Positions 1 to 10,158 of a DNA stretch of 64,000 bases are shown in pieces. Under the pieces are notes generated by a model that was not told the origin of the DNA, made no database searches, and worked only from the letters and a program-made list of their open reading frames with translations. The translations under genes were made by a program, and so were the position numbers. Positions within the stretch are counted from its first letter, which is position 1; each line of letters opens with the position of its first letter. This DNA is from Canna indica (taxonomy: Eukaryota > Streptophyta > Magnoliopsida > Zingiberales > Cannaceae), in contig CP136894.1 of assembly GCA_034359265.1 (NCBI GenBank), positions 28,240,501 through 28,304,500 of the forward strand, given 5' to 3'.

Positions 1-1308
1 TGGCCTAAGAATCCAAAGTGTCCTAGCAACACTTGGATTTCTCTTCAATGCGCAATCATGGATAACATAGCCAAAAATACCACAACAAACACAATGTCCA
101 TTAAACTTATTTTCATTTTTGTTATGGACATAAGATCTATCATTAGAATGCTTAACATGTGAACTTTGATGAGCATGAGCATTCTTAAAGGAAACATTCT
201 TGTTTGAGGTTGCCTAAATATGACATTCTTAAAAGAGGAAGCATTAACTTTCCTACTCAAAACCAACATCTCATTCTTCAACTCATTCATAGATTTATGC
301 AATACATGTAGTTGAGATTTTAACATGCAATTCTCAACTCTCAATTTTTTATTCTCAAGTTTGAAATTATTTTTCAAATCATTACTCCTAAGTTTCATTT
401 TTGATTTAAAATCTTCATTTTCATTTGTCAAATCTTTTACCTCACTTTTTAAATTCTCAATTTCAAGCTTAAAATCATCATGGCAAGAAACAAGTGTACT
501 TGTATTCAATTTTTCATTTTCTAGTTCATACACATCAGAACTAAGCCTTAAATTTTTCTTCTTTAGTTTTCTATTTTCCTTGTTCTTTTTCATAAGCAAG
601 GCATACATCTTTTTGCATTCTTCTAGTAGTTCTACATAAGACATGTCAAGGGATTTAGAGTTACTAGAATCATTATTTTGATGATGACTAGAAGATGGTA
701 AATATACCTCATTCCGAAGACCCATGAGGCAAAAGTTAGATGTAACTAGCTTCATCGTCATGTCTAGAAGAGGCTTCACTTGATTGTGATGTGGATGGTG
801 AAGCACACTTCTTCTTTTTGGATTTCTTCTTCAAGAGAGGACAATTCATCTTCTTGTGTCCCGTCTCTTGGCAAAGGAAGCACCTAAGTTTCTGTTTCCG
901 ATTCTTGCTTATGCTCCTTTGGCTAGAAGTGCTTTGGGCATTAAAACCAAGGTTAGTACTAGGGGGGTGACCATTGTCATCACCACCTTCATTAGAAGTG
1001 CCAATCTCTTCGGTCTTGGAAAAATCATATAGCATATTTAAAGTTGCCCAAATATCAAGAGCCGAAGTACAATGCATGACTTTTCAAGGATGTTATTAGG
1101 TAAGGTACAAAATATGGAATACATAGCATCTCCATTAGATTAAAACATTTCTTGTCAAGTTCACTCCAATAATACAAGTCAACCTTAGGTTCAATGTATT
1201 CTAATTTTAACATGTTATAAACATCAAAACCTCTAGTTTTTAAGTTGGTGTACATCCTAGACTCCCAAAGACCAAAGTTCGATTCATCGATCCTAGGAGG
1301 TGAAGACG
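1..1308 (-). pseudogene. Copia gag with coiled coil and zinc knuckles, 3' part (element A)
   Basis: This is the capsid/nucleocapsid gene of a Ty1/copia element. Reading leftward from 1308 it has a UBN2-like gag core (RIDESNFGLWESRM), a first CCHC knuckle (CFLCQETGHKKMNC, about 833-875) followed by a lysine-rich tail. Next comes a long Lys/Glu/Asn-rich coiled coil (about 250-640) and, near 50-95, a second knuckle-like CVCCGIFGYVIHDC. In that second knuckle Tyr stands where the His is expected. The pieces lie in different frames near 1060, 780 and 150, so the gene is broken. The apparent ATG-initiated ORF ending at 1426 borrows about 39 codons from the inserted CACTA end, so its start is artificial. 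The paralogue at 41017-42435 gives the same domain order. Confidence 0.8.
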
Positions 1309-1320
1309 CACTACTAGAAA
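1309..1320 (+). repeat. CACTA left terminal inverted repeat
   Basis: CACTACTAGAAA, an exact inverse of 8304-8315, preceded by target duplication ACG. Confidence 0.95.
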
Positions 1321-1640
1321 CATGGGCATCAGCAACGGCTGATGCCGGTGCTGAAGAGCATCCGCAACGGCCGGAGCCGTTGCAATGGAATCGTGGCAGA
1401 AAGTCGCGTTGCTGATAACTTAGCAACGGATCAGCAACGGTTTTGCCACGGACCCGGAGCCGTTGTTGATAACATTAATAGCAACGGCCGCTGAGTCCGT
1501 AGCAACGCCGTTAGTAAAACCCCGTCGGTAAGCCGTTGCTGTAGGTCATCAGCAACGGCTTTCGATACACTTTTAGCAACGGCTTTCCCACAGACGGCCG
1601 TGGGAAAGCCGTTGCTGATGATGTGAACCTGGTAACGGAA
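1321..1640. repeat. Left subterminal AGCAACGGCT motif array
   Basis: About a dozen copies of AGCAACGGCT and its inverse AGCCGTTGCT, some degenerate, are scattered over 320 bp in both orientations. In En/Spm, subterminal motifs of this kind are bound by the TNPA-type protein. The matching array is at the other end of the element. Confidence 0.85.
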
Positions 1641-1890
1641 AAATTTCAAATTTCCAATGATACATTGATACATTATCTGATACATAACTCACACACACAT
1701 ACACTCATACACACATTCATTCACACGTCACAAATACACCAAGATATACATCAAAACAATTATATTTATATTGATAATAATCTACAATAGTATAAAAACT
1801 ATTCAAATGCAAAATTGAAGTATCAATATCCAAACAAAATAAATTAAACAAGTCCAATATCTCAGTAACAAAGTCAATATAAAAAAAATC

Positions 1891-3427
1891 TCACGATGAC
1901 GATGGAGGATGGCCTGGATCATATGGCGTGGTATGGAGTGCTTGAGTGTACACCGGCGTGGACTGACTCGAGGACGATGGATTAGATGATGCCGAAGAGA
2001 TGCCTGCTTCGGGATGACCTGACATGTTGCGTAGCATAGCTTGTATATCTGCCATCATCTGAATCTGGCGCTCCATTATCTCAGTCTGACGAGCGACCGT
2101 GTCCTCTAGAGTCCTTATTCTGCTACTATGATCATAATTGGATCTAGAGGTGGACGGCCGCTCACCAGCGACCGGAGGGGTCGGTGCCCCAAGTGGCCCT
2201 AGTACGGCTCGCGCATGACCACTATCTGCGAAGCCATATACACGGCCATGGTCCCAGCCACCTGCGGCCTCGACCCACGTTGCTGCGTCAAAGTCCTCGG
2301 GGGTACCCCCGTGCTGCACCACCGTCTGGCTGTAGGTCTCCTACTCGAGTTTGATTTTTTGTTTAATATTGATCATAAAACTTAAATTATAAATATATAA
2401 TGAATAATTTAAACAAATATATAGTTACCATAATGTATGCAGCGCGGTTGTCGATGTACTCCCCCGTCCCATGTGCTCGACGTTGAGTCCGCTCAAACAC
2501 CGCCATCGGGGAGGGTCGCTGGACAGTCCCGTCATCCGACGCCGTCGTCTACATTTACAAAACAAATACATTAATTAGTACACATAGTAACAAATAAAAT
2601 ATATAATTAAAAGATATACTTACCATACGGTTCGCGTGCACTGCAAATGCAACAGAGCCGCCGGTGTGACGCGCTGCTCCCCCCGACATGCGATTTCTAG
2701 CCGCATTCCAAGAAACCTCCTGTCATCGATCCGTCGACCATATTCCCACGAGCTGGTCCGATATATCCGGAGTAATCCAATCGGGGCCGTATCCCTGAGT
2801 CTTCGCGATGTTAGTGGTCCCAGCTCGGGCCCTCGCCTGGGACCGAGCCTGCCCCAATTGCCCGTTGTACCTTGCTCGGGAAATAGCCTCCCAGACAGCG
2901 TAAATGAAGGGCCTTTGGTCCTCGGCCCATGTATAGTGAGCCTGCAAAATAATAATATCAGTACCAATATTAATCATCATGCATGTAAAAATAATAATAA
3001 TACATGCCTCAAACTCGCGCCATAATATGTCGACGTGCTCGCTAGGCACGTGAGACCACGTAGGCCATGCCCCGTGCATGTATCGTCGAATAGTAGAAGA
3101 AATGCTCCTCGGCACTTCTTCTTGCTCGAACCTGCACAACAAAAATAAATTTTAATATTATATTATGATATAATGAATTTGTAATGATTCATAATTCATG
3201 ATATATTACCGTTCCCCAATCACGCTAATCAATCTACGTGACTCTGTGGCCGGTGGAGGCTGCCACCTGTTCGGCCCGCGTGGCCGCCTGCGTCTGGATG
3301 TACTAGCCTCGGCAGTATCATCGGCATGAGGATCAGCAACAGGAGGATCAGCAGCATGAGTAAGTGCTGGAGTCTCACCGATCGGAGACTCCGAAGCTCT
3401 CCTGCGTCGATAACCACGACCAGACAT
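1891..3427 (-). pseudogene. Second CACTA gene (Transposase_24/TNPA-like), five exons, one premature stop
   Basis: Inferred exons on the minus strand are 3427-3210, 3131-3008, 2941-2624, 2548-2429 and 2340-1891, together 409 codons plus stop. Phases agree at every junction. Introns are GT-AG except the second, which has a GC donor (GAG/GCATGT). The N-terminus is Arg/Pro-rich. The middle carries the PDWI...W and NR...HTGGS..FA pattern, followed by VFERTQRR and a GGWDHGRVYGFA block, typical of the plant Transposase_24 family. The C-terminus has a short helical segment (about 95 residues from the end) and a Ser-rich tail. A TGA at 2723-2725 interrupts exon 3. The likely role is a TNPA-like accessory factor binding the subterminal motifs. 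Confidence 0.7.
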
Positions 3428-3502
3428 ATTTGTCGAAGAGACATATAATCAGATTATTGTATAAATAGTAGAGATATATTTAATAAAATATATACTTTAC
3501 AA

Positions 3503-6500
3503 TTATTCCTCATCATCTGAATAATAGTCTTCGAATTCTTCCTCTTATTCCTCTTCTTCCTCTTCTTCATCTTCTTCATCTTCTTCATCTCCAGCTTCCT
3601 CAATTTCATGATCGTCATCGTCAGCATATTCAACTTCTAATTGAATTGACGTTGTGTCTGCATCCTCGAGTATTGGAATAATACGATCTACAGCAGGAGG
3701 ATCATCTTCTTGATAGAAACCATGTGTCATATCAGGTATCAGCTCATTTTCTCCTACTATCGGATCAAATTTTCCTCTACCTTTTGTCTTACAGACTACA
3801 CGCCAATCTGCTCTATCTTTATTTCGAGCCGGATACTTCGCGTAATATACTTGTTCGGCTTGTGATGCCAATATAAAAGGCTAACTTGCTGCCAATTTAG
3901 ATTTGTAATTAACCTCAACAAGTTTGTATTTTGGATGAACTTTCATGCCCCTTTCTGTTATATCGAACCAATGACATCTAAATAGAATAACTGATTTCAA
4001 GCCGAAGTAGTGCAACTCTATCACTTCTTCCACCAGTCCATAAAAATCCATATCACATTCAACATAGGTTGTCCCTTTCACACAGACCCCAGCATTCATC
4101 GTCTTCTTTGTAAATGAATATTCAACCGTGTGAAATTTATACCCATTAACAAAATATCCGCTATAGCACGACACAAGTCGCCACGGTCCATTAACAAACT
4201 CAAATATTCTTTCATCTATTTCAGCTCTGTGATCTTTGCTATAAGTCTGAATCCAAGTAGGGAAATCACGATTCCGTAATCTCTCCAATTCTTGATCGTT
4301 GTGAATAGAGTATTTTTGCACCATCTCAATGTCAAATATTTCAATGAATTATTCAATCTCTGGACAATTGAGTAATACATACAAGTGTGCCAAATGATAC
4401 TCTTCCTCGCTTAAGTGTCGAGATGGACGAGAACCAAAAGCACGACCAGAGTGACAAAATATATTTAAACGTCCATCTGAATGTCGAACACCCCCGTCGT
4501 CGTTACGTGGAAGACGATCAAATCTTGTATGTACTGTCGATTCAAAGTAAAATGAGCAGAATGTTGAAATTTCTTGGATGATATACGATTCAGATATTGA
4601 TCATTCAACAACTGCGGTGTTCTTTAATTTTTTCTTCAGACGATTCATGTATCTTTCAAATAAGTACATCCACCGATATTGAACGGGGCCACCAACTCGT
4701 GCCTCGTATGCCAAGTGTATCGGTAGATGCTCCATCGAGTCAAAAAATGCAGGAGGGAAAAACTACTCCAGCTTGCATATGATTTCAACAATATTATTTT
4801 CAAGTGTTGACATATCTTCGACTCGAAGGACATTTGCACAGATGTTTCTAAAAAACATACATAATTCAGTCAACAGACCCCAAATATTATCAGGTAGAAG
4901 ATCTCCAAATGCGATCGGAAGTAATCTCTGCATGAATACATGACAATCATGACTCTTCATCCCTGATATTTTGCAATCATCGACGTTCACACAGCGAGAT
5001 AAGTTTGAAGCATATCCATCGGGTAATCTGAGTTCTTTTACCCATTGACAAACATCTTTGATCTGTTGTTTATTTAACATATATGGGGCCTTCGGTTTCA
5101 GATATCGTCCGTTGAACTCTTGTAACTCCAACTCTGGTCTTTTACAAAGTATTTTCATATCATGTCGGGCTTTGACATTATCTTTAGTTTTTCCGGAAAT
5201 ATCCATCAAAGTGTTGAAAATATTATCAAACACATTTTTTTCAATGTGCATGACATCTAAATTATGTCGAATCAATAATGAACTCCAATAGGGCAATTCC
5301 CAAAAGATACTTTTTTTAACCCAGTTATGTGTTTGGCCAAAACCTGACACTCTTCATTGCGACCAAATACTATATCTGGAAATGCTGAAACACGTGCTAA
5401 CATTTGCTCACCAGACAACATCGGTGGTGGCCCATCTCTTTCGACTATGCCCTTAGTAAATTTATTACGATTCCTTCGATACTGATGATTAACCGGTAGG
5501 AATCGACAATGACAATCAAAGAATGAGATTTTTCGTCCATTCTGAAGACTGATTGATTTAGAGTGTTCCATACAATACAGACAAGAGAGTCGGCCGTGAG
5601 TGCTCCAACCAGACAACATGCCGTACGCCGGGAAATCATTGATTGTCCACAAGACCGCGGCCTTTAAATTGAAGTTTTGCTTCCGATGATAATCATAAGT
5701 GACAGCTCCCTCAGTCCACAATGTTTTCAATTCATCTATCAAGGGTCTGAGAAATATGTCAATTTCTTTTCGCGGACCCTTAGGACCCGGAATAATCATC
5801 GAAAGATAAATAAATTCATCTTTCATGCACATTGACGGTGGCAAATTATAAACTGTCAGCAGCACTGGCCAAAATGAATAAGGAGTTGTAGAATGTCCAA
5901 ACGGATTAAAACCATCTGTGCACAATCCCAATTTGATATTTCTAGTATCCCTAGCAAATGAAGGATAACATGTATCCAAATGTTTCCATGCTTCACTGTC
6001 AGATGGATGAGTCATTACTGTATCATCACGACTTCTTGCATGCCAACTCATGTAGGGGGCTGTCTTTTCCGACATGAATAATCTTTGAAGCCTCGGTGTT
6101 ACTGGAAAATACCGAAGCACCTTAAATGAGATATTTTTCTGTCGGACCAATTTCTTCTCCTTGTAACGAGGATGTTGACATACAGGGCATTTATCCAACT
6201 GCACATTTTCTTTATAATATAAAATACAGTTATTTTGGCACGCGTGTATTTTTTCGTACCCAAGCCCCAATTTTCTCATTAGCTTTTTAGTCTTATAAAA
6301 AGTTGGCTCAAACTTGTTATCAGTAGGCAGCATTCCATTAATCAATCCAGCAATCCGATCATACGCAACTCCGCTGATATTACAATCGACCTTGATGTTT
6401 AAGAGCTGTGTCATTGCTGAAAACCTAGTGTATTTAGGACAATTCTCATACAAAGGTTCATCGGCAGCTTTCAACATCTTGTAAAATTCTGCAGCTTCTT

Positions 6501-7017
6501 TATTCGGTAATTCAATCTCTACCGCAGTTTGTACTTCTGTGATATCAACCGCTGTAGTATCTGGTGGGACTGATGTCTGAAGAACTGGCCGATCAACATT
6601 ATCATTCAGGTGGAATTGACCCCCAAGACTATCAAGTATCATAGTTCTATAGGGATTACATTGACTGGATGAAGAAGCACCAGCAGAGGAAGATTCACCA
6701 TATGTCTGAACGACAAGATTGCTCGACGTCCCGACTTCGCGTGACTCCCCGTGACAAGTCCATAGAAAATATCTTGGTGCAAATCCTTTGCTATATAGAT
6801 GCAGAGTGACAGTCTCCCAATCCAAAAATCGTCCATTCGAACAAATGCGGCACGGACAACGGATTTGATCACCGATGCTAACGAAATTCCGATTCGAATA
6901 GGCGAAATTTAGGAAGTACGTTACGCCTAATCGAAACTCATTCGTTAAAGCTCCACGATCAAGACGTCGGTACATCCAACTTCGATCAGCCGACATGATT
7001 CTGTCAATCAATGACAA
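3503..7017 (-). pseudogene. TNP2-like CACTA transposase, interrupted
   Basis: This is the DDE-type transposase of CACTA elements (plant Transposase_21). It starts at the ATG at 7017. In order it has a transposase-associated N-terminal domain (residues about 1-75, with CPCRIC...LY.KGF), a zinc-binding-like segment (CQNNCILYY...CPVCQHPRY), and the catalytic core (LGLCTDGFNPFG; VLWTINDFPAYGMLSGW). Next come the conserved LPYWSSLLIRHNLDVMH region and DUF4218 (about 4330-5200), then a DUF4216 segment (3881-4324) and an acidic tail. Damage includes a frameshift near 5345 just before the LPYW block, stops near 4770 and 4600, an in-frame TAG at about 3880, and a TAA in the acidic tail at 3545. It is not translatable as one protein. 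Confidence 0.85.
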
Positions 7018-7448
7018 TTTCTTTGGTTAATGTCTTTAGGTGAGATTGTCCTATTCCATTCGGGATTTATGTTATTTATATTGCACTAAGTACTTATTTT
7101 AACCGTTAACTTCATTCTAAATTTCTGCAGCATCTCCCTACAGTTCTTCGAATACGCATATCATCTGGGCGCGTATCGGAGAACAAGAGAGATGTTGCCA
7201 AAATTTAGAATAATTAGTTAACAGTTAAAATAAAAACGTAAGTGCAGTACAAATAACTATATTCCCAAATTGTCCAATCAGGGACAGTTCAAGAATTGTA
7301 CGTCGTATAAAAGATCATCTACTTCTTTTACACGAACATACAATCCCCGAACGGATCTAAGGTTTTGCTAAATCATATCTGACTCGTCGATGCGTACGTG
7401 AAACATATCAACTCGTCGGATGGATGATTATTTTCTAAATATTTCGAG

Positions 7449-7608
7449 ACAGTTCGAGTCCATATTGGACAATTCCGACACGAGTCCAAATTCGACGATT
7501 TCGGCAAGAGTCCGAAGTGGACGATTTCGGCAAGAGTCCGAAGTGGACGATTTCGGCAAGAGTCCGAAGTGGACGATTCCGGCGCGCGTCCGAAGTGGAC
7601 AATTCCGA
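7449..7608 (+). repeat. 26 bp tandem repeat in the CACTA upstream region
   Basis: Roughly six units of about 26 bp (core GTCCGAAGTGGACGATTTCG), near-identical in the middle and decaying at the edges. The array lies upstream of the transposase gene. Confidence 0.85.
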
Positions 7609-7740
7609 AATTAATCTAAACCCTAATAATTAATCTAACAAATTAAACAATTAATCTAAATAATTAATTAAATAATTAATTAACTAACAATTAATTAACA
7701 ATTAAAATATAATTAAAATATATATATTAATCTACAAATT

Positions 7741-7874
7741 CCGGCGCCGGAGTCAGGTGGACTCCGGCGCCGGCGTACAGTGGCCGGACACACTGTCCGG
7801 CCACTGTACAAGGTCCGACGGTGGCCATCGGCCGATCGCCGCCGACCGAAACCCTATTTTAGGGTTTCGGTCGG
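7741..7874. repeat. Three adjacent long perfect hairpins
   Basis: Three inverted repeats follow one another. Arms of 14 bp lie at 7741-7754 and 7760-7773. Arms of 16 bp at 7775-7790 and 7794-7809 have a 3 bp loop. Arms of 15 bp at 7842-7856 and 7860-7874 also have a 3 bp loop. All are GC-rich and lie in the promoter-side region of the CACTA element. Confidence 0.9.
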
Positions 7875-8059
7875 ATTTCCCGCCGGCCGCAACGGGAAGA
7901 GACGGCCGGCCGGCGATGTATACCTGACGGTGTCGGCAGCAGCGGGAGGAGGAAGAAGCGTCGTCGGCGTCGGCAGCGGAGCGAGAGGAAGGAGGAGGAG
8001 GCGGCGGCGGCAGCAGCGGGAGGAAGAAGGGTCGGGCGCGATCGCGTGCCCTATATAAA

Positions 8060-8303
8060 CTTATCAGCAATGGCTCACTCGCCCGTTAGAAAGCCGTTGC
8101 TAATAAGTTATCATCAGCAATGACTCACTTGTCCGTTAGAAAGCCGTTGCTGATAATTAAAATTATCAGCAACGGCTCGCGTGTCCGTTAGAAATCCGTT
8201 GCAGATACAACATATCTGCAACGGCTCGGGCGGCCGTAAGAGTGCCGTTGCAAATAGCAATGGCTTGAGCAGCCGTTGCTGATAGCCGTTGCTGAAGACT
8301 CAA
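8060..8303. repeat. Right subterminal AGCAACGGCT motif array
   Basis: Repeated ATCAGCAACGGCT and GCCGTTGCTGATA motifs, often as inverted pairs spaced about 20-30 bp, mirror the array at 1321-1640. Confidence 0.85.
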
Positions 8304-8315
8304 TTTCTAGTAGTG
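8304..8315 (-). repeat. CACTA right terminal inverted repeat
   Basis: TTTCTAGTAGTG, followed by the second ACG target duplication at 8316-8318. Confidence 0.95.
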
Positions 8316-8390
8316 ACGCTACCGACTATAGTGTCATTTCTAGATCGAGACAAATTGTAGAAGAAATGGTGAAATCTCAAACTACGACTC
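8316..8390 (-). pseudogene. Gag 5' piece of element A, separated by the CACTA insertion
   Basis: This 75 bp piece lies between the primer site and the CACTA right end. On the minus strand it aligns with 41030-41105, the segment just before the RFDESN gag core of the other Sirevirus. Joining 8316 to 1308 restores collinearity with that copy, with the ACG target counted once. The reading frame here carries a TAG where the other copy has a Glu codon, so it was decaying independently of the insertion. Confidence 0.7.
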
Positions 8391-8402
8391 GCTCTGATAC
8401 CA
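8391..8402 (-). other. Primer binding site of element A
   Basis: On the minus strand this reads TGGTATCAGAGC, the standard plant tRNA-iMet complement. It lies 2 bp inside the LTR terminus (ACCAACA on the minus strand). Confidence 0.85.
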
Positions 8403-8404
8403 AA

Positions 8405-9150
8405 TGTTGGTGAAATGGCTACACTAGAGAGGGGGTGAATAGTGTGTTAACTAAACTTGTCGCCTAATTTGATTTTAATCGTTTACTTGATTACTTAGGC
8501 AATTCACAAATCCAGTAGTAAGCGGAAGCAAGATATAAATGATAAGCAATGAGAAATGCAACATAAACAATGCTAACACAATTATTTATAGTGGTTCGGC
8601 CCCAATGCCTACTCCACTACCTAACCACCCCACTTAGGATTTCCAAACTAGTTTTACTAGATTATATCGTTTCCCTTACAAAGAGGACTTTACACCGGAA
8701 AGTCTCCGCTCTCCAACCGAAGGCACTTCCACACCCGGAAGTATCCCGCCTTCCTACCAAGAGCACTTTTTCATAACTTTAAAACATAAATGTTATATAA
8801 GGATTACCCCCCATTTGGATTAATAAAAATATCTAAAAAATCAAAATCCTTAACAATCAAAATATAACTTTAGGGGTCTAGTACAAATTTCCGAAAAACA
8901 AAAATTTTCTAATCTTCCGGGTCAAATATGGGTAAGCTAAAGACTTCCAAAAAATCCTTTAAAATACCTCATTATCTAATTTTTACCCAAGGAACAATTA
9001 TCGACACTTTTGGTGCCAAGAAAATGTCTAGATTATATAACCCTCCAAGAAGCTCCCTAGGGTTAGTGAATTCCATGGCCATTTTCTATTTTCTAGTTTT
9101 TTAAGTTTTGGGTTCAAATTTGGTTTTTAGGTTCTTATGCATCATCATGA
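8405..9150 (-). repeat. Truncated 5' LTR of Sirevirus A, promoter deleted
   Basis: The LTR terminus reads TGTTGGTGAAATGG on the plus strand. It matches the LTR at 60077-61698 on both flanks, but near 8765 the segment equivalent to about 60440-61095 is missing. That lost part holds the TATA box, the leader and the GGTCGACC palindromes. The outer end is absent beyond about 9150, where the equivalent copies (31580, 61470) continue for about 230 bp more. This LTR should not drive transcription. Confidence 0.75.
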
Positions 9151-9157
9151 GCCACTA

Positions 9158-10158
9158 ACCCATCACGATTCATAGCATATACCCTAGCAGACGGTCTCTA
9201 TGAATGGCTAGTCTGCGGCCCCCTACTCTACATCTACCCTCTCAGAGCCACTGACCCCACTGACATAGGTGCCTTTCCTTTTGACTGCTCGGATTTCTGG
9301 CCAACTCTCTCTGGACAGTCCTTCTTGAAGTGCCCGATTTGACCGCATTTATAGCAAGCATCCGTGCGGACAAGACAGGGCCCCCAGTGCCTCCGACTGC
9401 TGTTACCACAGTGCAGCACCTCAACCTTCTAAGAGACACCTCCTAGCACTGACATGCCACCAGACTTTGCACAGCATCTCAAAGTCTCATGCCCGCTTAT
9501 CACGAACACTCATTAAAACATCTCATGCTCATGAATGCCAAAATCACTTGGCCCATGCCGGCCTAACAGAAAATAATACATACACGCGGCCCAAACCGGC
9601 CCAAACCTAGCAATCATACGATTCGGTCGCTAGAATCTATCTAGCGAGCCTTCTACCTGGGCCGTCTCTGGTTGGGAATAGCCCACCCAACCAAATCCAC
9701 TCAGGTCTAATGTCAGTGTGCCCCCCCTCCGGGTCTAACGTCAGTGTGGCTCACTAACGCAGTATCAAGACCCAAAATCCACTCGCCGAGTCAGGACCAA
9801 CTTGCCAAGTCAGAACGCTTCCTGACCCGGCCATCGCTCATCCACAAGTACAAACACAATCAATATCCATGCATAGTACAGACAAGTACATAAAGAATAT
9901 TTTCTACCGACAACCGGGCGCGCCCCCACTCGACCCTCTCTTGGGTCCAACCTCTTGGCTCTATGTTTTATCACCCAATTTACTATCACTGCCGCTTAGT
10001 GCAGCATCGTGAGTCTCCATCACACTATCATAGAGAGAAAGAGGAAACAATTATCCTGCTAACATAAACAATTCATTCAACTGTAATTTAAATTACTAAC
10101 TACATGGTGCGCTGAGTGCAGTAGTGGTCGCCCGATCTCGTAGCATAACTATACCGTA
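9158..10158 (-). mobile_element. Chromovirus E internal region, truncated
   Basis: It matches 20468-21460 of chromovirus D along its length. That stretch includes the CCHC remnant and about 700 bp of non-coding sequence standing where gag should be. It is cut at about 9158 by the junction with Sirevirus A and at 10158 by the Sirevirus B insertion, and resumes at 14343-14431 up to the LTR. Confidence 0.8.
9234..9439 (-). pseudogene. Chromovirus gag zinc-knuckle remnant (element E)
   Basis: Minus-strand reading gives CYKCGQIGHFKKDC followed by PERVGQKSEQSKGKAP, a CCHC nucleocapsid knuckle of Ty3/gypsy type. Upstream gag core is absent in both this copy and its sister at 20540-20731. The rest of pol is lost at the 9158 breakpoint. 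Confidence 0.75.

Larger units (their letters stand above)
1309..8315. mobile_element. Complete CACTA (En/Spm) transposon, 7007 bp
   Basis: The terminal inverted repeats are CACTACTAGAAA at 1309-1320 and its exact reverse complement at 8304-8315. They are flanked by an ACG target duplication (1306-1308 and 8316-8318). Subterminal arrays of AGCAACGGCT-type motifs lie at both ends. Two minus-strand genes are present: a TNP2-like transposase (3503-7017) and a downstream five-exon gene (1891-3427). The element sits in copia gag, and the intact copy at about 41090 shows the empty-site order. The TIRs and duplication look recent, but both genes carry disabling changes, so transposase would have to come from another copy. 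Confidence 0.95.
1..9150 (-). mobile_element. Sirevirus-type Ty1/copia retrotransposon A, partial, split by a CACTA insertion
   Basis: Read on the minus strand, the order is a truncated 5' LTR (8405 to about 9150), a tRNA-iMet primer site (8391-8402), then gag running to the left window edge. The gag is split by the CACTA element at 1309-8315. The gag matches the copy at 41017-42435 in order and composition. Assignment to Sirevirus rests on related copies in this window that show clustered polypurine tracts and long spacers. No protease, integrase or RT is visible, but the element continues off the left edge. The LTR stops abruptly near 9150 against unrelated chromovirus sequence. Confidence 0.8.

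Noticed and set aside
1431..1685. 84-codon minus-strand ORF
   Set aside because: It consists of CACTA subterminal motif repeats.
7780..8058. GC-rich ORFs near the CACTA right end
   Set aside because: They are produced by the hairpins and a GGAGGA-rich tract, with no homology recognised.
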